From Bdellovibrionales bacterium RIFCSPHIGHO2_01_FULL_40_29 (GTDB lineage: Bacteria; Bdellovibrionota; Bdellovibrionia; Bdellovibrionales; Bdellovibrionaceae): DNA of 64,000 nt. The notes beneath the pieces are model-generated. The model made no database searches and had not been told where the DNA came from. It worked only from the letters and a program-made list of their open reading frames with translations. Below are positions 1-7,845 of the stretch, piece after piece. Position numbers and translations under genes: made by a program. Within the stretch, counting starts at the first letter, position 1. Each line of letters starts with the position of its first letter. The stretch spans positions 1 through 64,000 of the forward strand of contig MEPU01000010.1 of assembly GCA_001771815.1 (NCBI GenBank), read 5' to 3'.

Positions 1-30
1 AGACCTGACTGACGAAACTCTTTTTGTGTT

Positions 31-72
31 ATTTTAAGTACTTAGAACATTTATTGTTTTTGATTTTTCTGT
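31..72. repeat. tRNA-downstream repeat, copy 1
   Basis: An 18-base block (31-48) and an exact 13-base block TTGATTTTTCTGT (60-72) lie just downstream of the minus-strand tRNA-fMet. The same two blocks, with one mismatch in the first, recur at 31146-31163 and 31166-31178 downstream of tRNA-Gly inside the integrative element. It may mark the right end of another tRNA-targeting element lying left of the window. Confidence 0.5.
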
Positions 73-91
73 CATTTACCATTACGAAAAT

Positions 92-168
<77 letters not shown>

Positions 169-189
169 ACAGATATATTTGTGAAGCTG

Positions 190-218
190 AAGATATTCAT
201 TTCTTCACAGATTGTCAC
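190..218 (-). promoter_or_regulatory. Likely sigma70 promoter of tRNA-fMet
   Basis: On the minus strand a GTGACA box (213-218) is followed after 17 bases by TATCTT (190-195), about 21 bases before the mature tRNA 5' end. Spacing and box quality fit a housekeeping promoter with a short processed leader. Confidence 0.5.
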
Positions 219-290
219 GTCTTTTATGTGCCTTAATTTGTTGCTAATTAGCACTACTTTTTTATACGAAGTCTTTATACACTTTCCACT

Positions 291-1472
291 ATGTCGAAAC
301 TCATTTTTTTTACTCTGGTGCTTTCTCTGTCGCTCTGGGCGAATTCGTCTCAGGATCAGCTCTCTTTTTTCAAATCCAGCTATGACGAATCCCGCTCTCA
401 GTTTCTGGATGCTGCGTCTGCGTTTGAAAATTCGACTTCGTTTGCGGTGAATCAAATTCAATTTTCTGACCCCAAAGACTCTACCCTGATCACAGACGCG
501 GTTTGGCTAAAAGCCAAATCTGCGCGCCGAAATCTGATTGTGCTTTTCTCTGGACTGCATGGCATTGAGGGCTTCACCGGATCGGCTCTGCAATCGTGGT
601 TGCTTCGCCAGCGCCTTTTAACACAGGCGACCTCTACTGATTACTTGCTGGTGCATGCGCTCAATCCTTATGGGTTTAAAGCCAAACGACGGGCAACTGC
701 CGAGAATATCGACTTGAATCGTAATTTTATGCTGAATGAAAGTCATTTTTCGACGGCTAATCCTGCTTACGCGGAGCTGGATTCTTTTTTAAATCCCACG
801 TCAGAAGCTCAGCTTGGTTTTTTTCATCGGATTGGATTTCTTTTTTCGGCATTGAAATTAGTTGCGCAGCATTCGATCGGGGCTTTGCGCCAAGCCATTT
901 TAGTGGGTCAGTATCAATTTCCGAAAGGTATTTTTTATGGCGGGACCACTCATCAGTACCAAAAACAAATTGTGGATCAATTGTATAAAGATGTGATGCT
1001 TAATTATGAAACGGTTTTTATCGTTGATATTCACACCGGCTACGGTGCTAAAAATAAATTGCATCTTTTAGCTAATAGCAAAACTCAACCCAGCGCGCAG
1101 GAATTGAATTCTATTTTTGGTGAAGAGCGCATTGATTACGGAGACAAAACTCATTTTTACCAAGTCCGCGGCGATATGCTCAGCTATCTCGAAGCCAAAT
1201 CATCGACTTCGCCCAAACATAAAATTCTAGGTGTGGCTTTTGAATTTGGAACACTGGATAGTCAAAAGACTTTGGGTTCGATCGAATCCCTGCGACGGAT
1301 TGTGATCGAGAATCAAAAACACCATCATGGTGCTGATCCGGATTCAATCCCCGGTATCGAGTCCCTTTACCTCGAAATGTTTTACCCCACTAATGAGCAC
1401 TGGCGCACAAACACAGTTCAGCAATTTGACCTCGAGATGGTTCAAATCGAAGCCTTTCTAAAGGGACACTAA
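291..1472 (+). CDS. Secreted DUF2817 / M14-like metallopeptidase
   Basis: A 393-residue protein with an N-terminal signal peptide (about residues 1-18, hydrophobic core FFTLVLSLSLW). It carries the DUF2817 pattern: HGIEG (H90, E93), NPYGF then DLNRNF (about 125-146), DIHTG with H248, and EFG with E318. This follows the HxxE...H...E zinc and catalytic layout of M14 carboxypeptidase-like enzymes, so a zinc-dependent hydrolase of peptides or amides acting outside the cytoplasm is likely; the substrate is unknown. No clear Shine-Dalgarno precedes the ATG. It stands alone between tRNA-fMet and the hemerythrin-like gene. Confidence 0.8.
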   Translation: MSKLIFFTLVLSLSLWANSSQDQLSFFKSSYDESRSQFLDAASAFENSTSFAVNQIQFSDPKDSTLITDAVWLKAKSARRNLIVLFSGLHGIEGFTGSALQSWLLRQRLLTQATSTDYLLVHALNPYGFKAKRRATAENIDLNRNFMLNESHFSTANPAYAELDSFLNPTSEAQLGFFHRIGFLFSALKLVAQHSIGALRQAILVGQYQFPKGIFYGGTTHQYQKQIVDQLYKDVMLNYETVFIVDIHTGYGAKNKLHLLANSKTQPSAQELNSIFGEERIDYGDKTHFYQVRGDMLSYLEAKSSTSPKHKILGVAFEFGTLDSQKTLGSIESLRRIVIENQKHHHGADPDSIPGIESLYLEMFYPTNEHWRTNTVQQFDLEMVQIEAFLKGH

Positions 1473-1605
1473 CACCCCACTGCTGTGGTTTTTTTCCCTA
1501 TCTTAGGCGACCAGCAACCTACTGGGTGATTAACGCTAAAAAATACCTCGGTCCCTAATTTGCTGCGCATTGGAAAAGTTCTCAAATTATTTGAAAGGAC
1601 CCCCA

Positions 1606-2205
1606 ATGAGAAAAAAAATGAAAACTGTGAAAAAGGCGGCTTCATCAAAATCAGCACCGAGTCGTTCACCGGCAGCCAAATCACCAGCGGTTCGACACGA
1701 AAATTCGGGTGATATTATTCAACTGATTACCCAGGATCACAAGCCTCTAAAGAATCTCATTGCGGTGATGATCGACGACCAAGCTGATTTTTCAGAGAAA
1801 GAAAATGCTTTCAATGAATTTGTACCGCTATTGATGGCTCATTCCAAACCCGAAGAGCAAAGTCTCTATGTCCGAATTAAAAATGAAGACAAACTCAAAA
1901 TAATGGGTCTTGAAGGCGACATCGAACACTCTTTAATCACTCACATGATTGATGAAACTCAACGCGCCTTTGGTGATGAAGATCTTTGGATGGCTCGATG
2001 CAAAGTCCTGGCGGAATTTGTAGAGCATCATCTCAATGAAGAAGAAGACGAGCTCTTTAAAGCTGTGCGCAAAGCGTTTGATCTCGACACTCGAATTGTT
2101 ATCGGCAATGAGTATCAAGAACTACGCCGAGAATTTATGATGGATGACTCCATTATAAATCCTTCTGTAAAACCCGGCAAGACCTCTGAAGTTCGAGCTC
2201 ATTGA
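1606..2205 (+). CDS. Hemerythrin HHE domain protein
   Basis: A 199-residue protein. The ATG at 1606 is preferred over an upstream TTG at 1570 because AAGGA lies about 8 bases upstream. The first 30 residues are a Lys/Ala/Ser/Pro-rich basic tail, followed by an HHE cation-binding four-helix domain. Histidine/carboxylate motifs are visible: QDHKPLKNL near residue 45, AHSKPEEQSL near 80, then EFVEHHLNEEEDELF near 145. Such proteins bind a di-iron centre and are linked to oxygen, nitric oxide or iron handling. The basic tail is unusual and could bind nucleic acid or the envelope (inference). Confidence 0.85.
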   Translation: MRKKMKTVKKAASSKSAPSRSPAAKSPAVRHENSGDIIQLITQDHKPLKNLIAVMIDDQADFSEKENAFNEFVPLLMAHSKPEEQSLYVRIKNEDKLKIMGLEGDIEHSLITHMIDETQRAFGDEDLWMARCKVLAEFVEHHLNEEEDELFKAVRKAFDLDTRIVIGNEYQELRREFMMDDSIINPSVKPGKTSEVRAH

Positions 2206-2215
2206 TTTTTTCTGT

Positions 2216-2251
2216 CAAGTATTCTGATCTTTCTTAAGATCAGAATACTTG
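2216..2251. terminator. Bidirectional terminator
   Basis: A perfect 16-bp inverted repeat (2216-2231 and 2236-2251) with a 4-base loop, followed by a T-rich run. It sits between two convergent genes (ending at 2205 and 2253), as expected for a shared intrinsic terminator. Confidence 0.85.
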
Positions 2252-2252
2252 T

Positions 2253-2675
2253 TTATTTTATGGCTTTAAAAATTTTGCTCTGGCAAAAATTGGTTGCCCT
2301 TGCGACACACGCTTTGCGTTTTTCCGCCGTCAATTTGGGTGATGAATTGTGCTCAATGCCCGTCATTTTTTCAAGTGCATACTCGTATGTTTCACAAGTG
2401 CAATCCTGAGCACATGACTTTAAAAGTTGAGCCACTTCGGCTCTTTTATCCATCGGAGCACTAAGCTCTTGAACCCGTTGATCTATCAGCGCCTTTAAAT
2501 TTTGTGACGCCTGTGAAACTCCGGCCGCATCCAAACCACAGCTGGCTTTTTTATGCGCCAGCAACTGATCCATAGCAAAAACCAAGGCATTTGAAGCGCG
2601 ACCAAGCTCTTGCAATCTCCAAGTCTGAGCCGATACCGGCAATGCGACTACCAGAATCAGAAACAAGAGGCCCAT
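2253..2675 (-). CDS. Small secreted Cys-containing protein
   Basis: A 140-residue protein starting at MGLLFLILVVALPVSA, a clear signal peptide cleaved near residue 17. An upstream in-frame extension would overlap the deacetylase and lacks a signal, so I chose the internal ATG, although its Shine-Dalgarno is weak. The mature part is helical with six cysteines, including CAQDCTC, suggesting periplasmic disulfides. It lies 19 bases downstream of the deacetylase and is probably co-transcribed with it. I do not recognise the family. Confidence 0.65.
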   Translation of the reverse strand: MGLLFLILVVALPVSAQTWRLQELGRASNALVFAMDQLLAHKKASCGLDAAGVSQASQNLKALIDQRVQELSAPMDKRAEVAQLLKSCAQDCTCETYEYALEKMTGIEHNSSPKLTAEKRKACVARATNFCQSKIFKAIK

Positions 2676-2694
2676 GATGCGATTATTGTTTTGA

Positions 2695-4167
2695 CTACGG
2701 TGACGAGAATGACTTCTCACGAACGTCTCCAATAATATCTGGCAAAGCACGTACACTGTACCCCTTCTTCTGGATATACCCCGTCAATAAACGCAAGGCC
2801 TCAACCGACTGGGAGTGAATATCATGAAACAGAACAATTCCATTTCCACGCACATCCATTTGCTTTTTTGCTCGCTCATAAATGCTCTGTGGATTCTTAT
2901 CTTGCCAATCTAACGTGTCCACATTCCACGCGATATGAAGAGCCTTTCGATCCGCGATCATCTGTCGAATTTTTGAACCCATCGGACCGCACGAACCATA
3001 AGGACAACGAAACAATGTAAAGTCCGCACCCACGGCTTCTTTAAATCCGTCTGCAGCATCATTGATTTCATGATTTAATCCAGCTTGATTCAGCTTTGGT
3101 AAATTGGCATGCGTATAAGAATGACTGCCGCGATTAAACCCTAAAGTTCCAGCCTGTGCCACCAACTTCGGATAAGATTTGATACTTTTTGTGAGCCAAA
3201 AAAAAGTTCCTGTCATTTTCGCATCCGTCAGAACTTTAAACATTCCTGGTGTGTGAGTCGGATGAGGCCCGTCATCTAAAGTTATTGCCCACGTATTTTT
3301 TGGAAAACGATTCCCTGTCACATGACCTTTTCCACCAGAATCAGGATACAGTTCGTCTAATGCCTGGGGACTACGGGTCGCATCATTCCACTGCATCATT
3401 TCGTCAGCGGCTTGCGCTAAACGATTTTTTTCGAACTCGCTCCATTTTTGGCCGATGAAAGAATCAAATAAGGTCTTTTTGCGCTCTTTGGCAAATTTTA
3501 AACTTTGCTCATAGGCTGCAGATAAAACATCCTTTGACACGCGGTAATGTTTTTCAAAAGATGGAATTCGAATCGGTTTCATTTTTTTCTCAGCAAACTT
3601 TTCACGTTGAGCTCGATTGACATCTTCTAAATGCTCCGCAAGCGAAATCACCGCAGATCGGTCTCCGGTACGGGCGCTTTTTTGAAGCCAATCCGAAACA
3701 TTCGTTACAATCCAAAGACTGGCTCGGTGATCCGTGGCTTGTGGATCATTTGCGTGAATGAGCGCCAGTTCATAAATTCCAAGCATCTCGTGCAGATTTC
3801 TTTCTGAGAATTCCCGTGCGATACGCATTTGAAAAGAAATCTGATTAAATTTCTGAAAATCTTCGGCCGTGAGTTCCGTTCCCGATTCTTTTCGCTGATG
3901 CAACAGATTGAGTTCATTATCAAATGTATTCATCATTCCATGAGCAATATAATAAAAATCGCGTTGGCGATCCAGATACTGAGCCACAGCTCGCGATCGT
4001 TCTCCATCAGAAGTTTGATTCATTAAAGCCATAAAACTATTCTCTATGGCAGTTTCAGAGTCCTCAGTCACCTGCTGAGGTTCGCGACCACCTGTGATTG
4101 ATGGAGTGGAAACAGCGGCACAGCCTGCGATGAATGCTATCAATAGACCTAAAATCACGACTCTCAT
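2695..4167 (-). CDS. Lipoprotein polysaccharide deacetylase (NodB domain)
   Basis: A 490-residue protein; the ATG at 4167 has GGAG upstream and opens a lipoprotein signal ending IAGC. A helical region of about 270 residues precedes a C-terminal NodB domain: TLDDGPHP (D298, D299), HSYTH (H349, H353), RCPYGS (about 387-392) and LFHDIH (H448). These are the metal-binding Asp-His-His and catalytic Asp/His motifs of carbohydrate esterase family 4. In Bdellovibrio, secreted deacetylases of this type act on prey peptidoglycan; a role in prey or own wall modification is inferred. A small secreted protein follows directly. Confidence 0.88.
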   Translation of the reverse strand: MRVVILGLLIAFIAGCAAVSTPSITGGREPQQVTEDSETAIENSFMALMNQTSDGERSRAVAQYLDRQRDFYYIAHGMMNTFDNELNLLHQRKESGTELTAEDFQKFNQISFQMRIAREFSERNLHEMLGIYELALIHANDPQATDHRASLWIVTNVSDWLQKSARTGDRSAVISLAEHLEDVNRAQREKFAEKKMKPIRIPSFEKHYRVSKDVLSAAYEQSLKFAKERKKTLFDSFIGQKWSEFEKNRLAQAADEMMQWNDATRSPQALDELYPDSGGKGHVTGNRFPKNTWAITLDDGPHPTHTPGMFKVLTDAKMTGTFFWLTKSIKSYPKLVAQAGTLGFNRGSHSYTHANLPKLNQAGLNHEINDAADGFKEAVGADFTLFRCPYGSCGPMGSKIRQMIADRKALHIAWNVDTLDWQDKNPQSIYERAKKQMDVRGNGIVLFHDIHSQSVEALRLLTGYIQKKGYSVRALPDIIGDVREKSFSSP

Positions 4168-4391
4168 GGTATAAAACTCCTTCGCCTGTTTGGAATCTTT
4201 ATAATAGCAGACGGCCACCAAACTGACACAAGACGATGGTCTAATATTCTATCCTCCTTCTGCAGTTAAATGGATCTGAGTTCAAGCGAGTTAGTTGATA
4301 AGATTTTTTAACACTTAATTTTTTTCAATGTCGTAAATTTACTTTGCGCAACTATGGGTAATAAATATAGTTCTATTTATTCGGGGAATTG

Positions 4392-6215
4392 ATGAAAAAG
4401 AAACGTGGGATTGAAAATCTCTTAATTGACTGGAAACTCAAGCGCGCTTCGCGCGTGACTTATGTTCTGGCAAAATACGGTGTAATATTCTCTGCTTTTT
4501 CAACTGTGATTGATTTGTATTTTCAAGTCTCTCCGCTGGTCTTAACCGGCGATGGGGCTCTTTTGATGGGGACGGGCCTAGCTTTAAATAAATCACGCCA
4601 AGAAAAACCCATTTGGTGGCTTTGGATTCCACTGTATGCAGCTCTTTGGTATGCCATCACCACCAGCCTTCTTGAAACTGGCGGAATTCACAGCCCATTT
4701 ATCGGCAGTTACTTTTCTCTTCTTTTTGTCAGCGGACTTGTTCTTCAGGTTCAAGTTCGACCACTGATCATGGTGCTTTTTGTTTTTCTGAATCTAGTTT
4801 TTTGGTTTATGGCTGATTCCTGGAGCCTCAGTAGCTTTGGCAGCGAACCCCCTGTTTTATTCTCATTTCTCATCAATACACTGGTGATGGCAGCACTTAT
4901 GGTCTGCATCTCTGAATTTTTAAAAACTGAGCGCACCTTAGCTAAAGAAATACTTAATCGCTACCGCGATCTGGAAGTCGCTCGTAAGAATCTCAATCGT
5001 GAAGAAACTGCAAATGCCACCAAATCCACATTCCTAGCGAATATCAGTCATGAACTCAGAACTCCCTTGGGCGCCATCTTAGGATATGCTGATTTAACTC
5101 TGGACTCATCTACTCCTGATACTGAAAAATCAGATTATATAAAAACAATACGAAACAATGGCGCTCAGCTTTTGCATTTGGTAAATGATCTGTTGGATTT
5201 AACAAAAGTCGAAGCCGGAAAAATTGAACTCGAAGAAGTCGTCTTCAATCCACTTTTGGTGATTCAAGAGGTTGTTGATCTACTGACCCTGGACGCGCAA
5301 AAAAAAGGTCTCCCTATTTATTTGCATCTCGAGAAACAATTGCCAAGCCTCATCTGTACGGATCCCACTCGATTGCGTCAGATCATTACGAATGTGCTTG
5401 GTAACGCCGTCAAATTCAGTGAAGTCGGATCTATCGACGTGCGCGTGAACTGCTCTGAAAGAAAAAACACCAATGATATTTTAATGACCATTGAAGTTCA
5501 AGATTCTGGCCCCGGTCTGTCTGCAACTGAAAAAAGTAGGCTCTTTAAGCCTTTCAGTCAGGCTGATGCGTCTGTGACACGAAAGTTCGGAGGAACGGGT
5601 CTTGGTCTAAACCTTTCTCGCCAACTTGCACGCCTATTGGGAGGCGATCTTTATTTAGCATGGAGCCAACCTGGAGTTGGCAGTCGTTTTGTTTTTAATT
5701 TACCGCTGAGTCATGATTCTTTAGCAAAAACAAAATCAGAACTGATTCCCCCAGTTGAAATCCCAATCAAGCCTTATTCCTTCAACCAGGTATTTTCCAT
5801 CTTAGTGGTTGAAGATAATCCGGACAGTCAGTTTTTAATTACAAAATATTTAAAAAACAGCGGTGTCCGCGTGCAAGTTGCTCAGGATGGTTTAGAGGCA
5901 TTGCAAAAAGTTGCGCACACTCATTTTGATTTAATTTTTATGGATGTTCAGATGCCCATTATGGATGGAATCCAAGCCACCCAATTGCTACGTCAAAAAA
6001 AATTCACTGCGCCGATAATTGCCCTGACAGCTCATGCCATGAAAGATGATCGTGACCGTTGTTTAGCTGCAGGATTTGACGACTATTTAACAAAGCCTGT
6101 TGAACGAAGGCTCCTGTTGCAAAAGATGAGATCTCATTTGCAGTCTCAAAGTATAACAACCCATTTCGAACCCGCAGCAACCGTGATAGACTTGAGTCTA
6201 CATACCTCATTATAA
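4392..6215 (+). CDS. Hybrid sensor histidine kinase
   Basis: A 607-residue protein. Residues 25-175 hold about five membrane segments with no large periplasmic sensor. A short coiled linker leads to HisKA with NISHELRTP (H220), then a HATPase with N-box TNVLGNAVKF (about 333), DSGPG (371) and GGTGLGL (400-406). A C-terminal receiver has acidic VVEDN, phospho-acceptor D518 in FMDVQMP and K568 in LTKPV. Signals probably pass through the membrane part. The next gene is a single-domain receiver 11 bases downstream, so the two likely form one phosphorelay. The TTG just before the ATG is less likely as start. Confidence 0.92.
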   Translation: MKKKRGIENLLIDWKLKRASRVTYVLAKYGVIFSAFSTVIDLYFQVSPLVLTGDGALLMGTGLALNKSRQEKPIWWLWIPLYAALWYAITTSLLETGGIHSPFIGSYFSLLFVSGLVLQVQVRPLIMVLFVFLNLVFWFMADSWSLSSFGSEPPVLFSFLINTLVMAALMVCISEFLKTERTLAKEILNRYRDLEVARKNLNREETANATKSTFLANISHELRTPLGAILGYADLTLDSSTPDTEKSDYIKTIRNNGAQLLHLVNDLLDLTKVEAGKIELEEVVFNPLLVIQEVVDLLTLDAQKKGLPIYLHLEKQLPSLICTDPTRLRQIITNVLGNAVKFSEVGSIDVRVNCSERKNTNDILMTIEVQDSGPGLSATEKSRLFKPFSQADASVTRKFGGTGLGLNLSRQLARLLGGDLYLAWSQPGVGSRFVFNLPLSHDSLAKTKSELIPPVEIPIKPYSFNQVFSILVVEDNPDSQFLITKYLKNSGVRVQVAQDGLEALQKVAHTHFDLIFMDVQMPIMDGIQATQLLRQKKFTAPIIALTAHAMKDDRDRCLAAGFDDYLTKPVERRLLLQKMRSHLQSQSITTHFEPAATVIDLSLHTSL

Positions 6216-6226
6216 AAGGTGGCCAA

Positions 6227-6625
6227 ATGAAGAACATCATACTGATGGTCGACGACAATTTAGAAATGCGAAATTTATTCGCGGAGCTTCTTGAAAAGAC
6301 TCCCTTAAGGGTTGTTACATTCGCATCTGTCAAAGAAGCACAGATTCATCTTTTGTCTGAAAATAATCGCAATGATGTTCTGGCTATTGTTTCCGATCTC
6401 ATGATGGGTCCAACAGATGGCTTAGAATTTTTAGCTTATGTGAAAAAGAATAACGATCTGGAGCACATTGATTTTTTTCTGCTCACCGGAGCAGATATCA
6501 GTTTATATAAAAGCTATATCGAACCCTTTCCATTGACGGGCATTATTGAAAAGCCCTTCAGTCGAAAAGACATGATTGCCACGCTCACCGGCTTACTCGC
6601 CAACCAATTGCAAGCCACGACTTGA
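6227..6625 (+). CDS. Single-domain response regulator
   Basis: A 132-residue CheY-like receiver with acidic pair DD (9-10), phospho-acceptor D57 in VSDLMMG, Thr in LLTGA and Lys in EKPF. It has no output domain. AAGGTGG precedes the ATG, and the gene starts 11 bases after the hybrid kinase, so it is its probable partner and may act by protein-protein contact. Confidence 0.9.
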   Translation: MKNIILMVDDNLEMRNLFAELLEKTPLRVVTFASVKEAQIHLLSENNRNDVLAIVSDLMMGPTDGLEFLAYVKKNNDLEHIDFFLLTGADISLYKSYIEPFPLTGIIEKPFSRKDMIATLTGLLANQLQATT

Positions 6626-6686
6626 CATCAGCTTTTCAGATGCTAGGATTTTTTAAAGTCCATTAACGGCAACTGGAGCATGACTT

Positions 6687-7157
6687 ATGTTACAAAGTAT
6701 TTTTATTATTCTGACTCTTATTTCAATTCAAGGTTTTGCGGCAACTCGTCTGCAGTTTTTTTTCGGAGATCAGAATGCGATCGCTTTGCTCACGCCTACA
6801 GACAGTTACGGAAATTCTGATTCTGACTCTTCGGATCTTTATAAAATGATGAATGTTCCCGAACAAGACTCTATGCTCGGAAAAGGAAAATCGATTATGA
6901 GCTCCGCTCGTGATTTTAATTTGGTTTGTAGCCAGTACAAAGGGCAATGCCAAGTTGTTTTAGCAAAATCCGCAAATGTTCAAATTCGTTCTGCAAAAAA
7001 ATCTATGAGCTATTCTGTGTCCGGCGAATCGGCAACTCAATTAGTGAAGCTCTTTCAATTGAATGACCTGGGTGAGGTCAAATTCGAAGCGACGGATAGA
7101 CTTTTTCGCATTTATGGAAATGCAAAAGAATTTATCTTTGAAGCGGGTCAATACTGA
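6687..7157 (+). CDS. Secreted hypothetical protein
   Basis: A 156-residue protein with a signal peptide (MLQSIFIILTLISIQGFA). The mature part has two cysteines close together (CSQYKGQC), a Ser/Asp-rich stretch (NSDSDSSD) and is otherwise beta-rich. GGAG lies 8 bases before the ATG. It is convergent with kdpE. I do not recognise the family. Confidence 0.7.
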   Translation: MLQSIFIILTLISIQGFAATRLQFFFGDQNAIALLTPTDSYGNSDSDSSDLYKMMNVPEQDSMLGKGKSIMSSARDFNLVCSQYKGQCQVVLAKSANVQIRSAKKSMSYSVSGESATQLVKLFQLNDLGEVKFEATDRLFRIYGNAKEFIFEAGQY

Positions 7158-7164
7158 GTCCGCT

Positions 7165-7845
7165 TCAAACTATTCTATAACCTACACCCGGCTCCGTAAT
7201 AATATGGCGGGGTTCAGAGGGATTGACTTCAATTTTCTTTCGCAGTTGTTTAATATAAATTCTTAAATAATGAGATTCCTCTTGCGCCCCAGCTCCCCAA
7301 ATTTCTTTAAGCAACTGGATTTGAGGCACAACCTGCCCCGGATTACGAACAAGTCGAGCCAAAACTTCATACTCTGTATTTGTTAATCGTATAATCTGAT
7401 CTAAAACCGTGACCAATCTTTGACTAAGATCAACTCGAAGATCATCTGATTCAAAAATAGGAGTGGCTTCAACTAAACCATGATTTCTTAAACCTACACG
7501 GACACGAGCCAATAATTCCGAAGTCCCAAATGGCTTGGTCAGATAATCATCCGCTCCGGCATCAAGCAATCTGACTTTTGTGGCCTCATCATCTGAAACA
7601 GTTAACACAACAACAGGCACGGTCGTCCAAGTACGCAGTTCTTTTAAAACGTCATAACCATTCATATCTAAAAGACCAAGATCCAATATAATCAAATGAG
7701 GATGAAATTCTGAAGCCAGAAGCAAGCCCTCATGGCCGGAGGTGGCTTCAGCAATTTCATACTTTTGCGTTTTCAGATGAAGCTTTAATACATCTCGAAT
7801 CGCTTTTTCATCATCAATCACTAATATTCGTGGAGCTTGCTTCAT
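7165..7845 (-). CDS. kdpE: KdpE response regulator
   Basis: A 226-residue OmpR-class regulator: receiver with acidic DDE and phospho-acceptor D55 (ILDLGLLD), Lys in LTKPFG, and a C-terminal winged helix (NTEYEVLARLVRNPGQV ... YLRIYIKQLRKKIE). The ATG overlaps the kdpD stop by one base (TGATG), so translation is probably coupled. As last gene of kdpFABCDE it should activate the operon under potassium limitation, and a matching operator lies upstream of kdpF. Confidence 0.95.
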   Translation of the reverse strand: MKQAPRILVIDDEKAIRDVLKLHLKTQKYEIAEATSGHEGLLLASEFHPHLIILDLGLLDMNGYDVLKELRTWTTVPVVVLTVSDDEATKVRLLDAGADDYLTKPFGTSELLARVRVGLRNHGLVEATPIFESDDLRVDLSQRLVTVLDQIIRLTNTEYEVLARLVRNPGQVVPQIQLLKEIWGAGAQEESHYLRIYIKQLRKKIEVNPSEPRHIITEPGVGYRIV

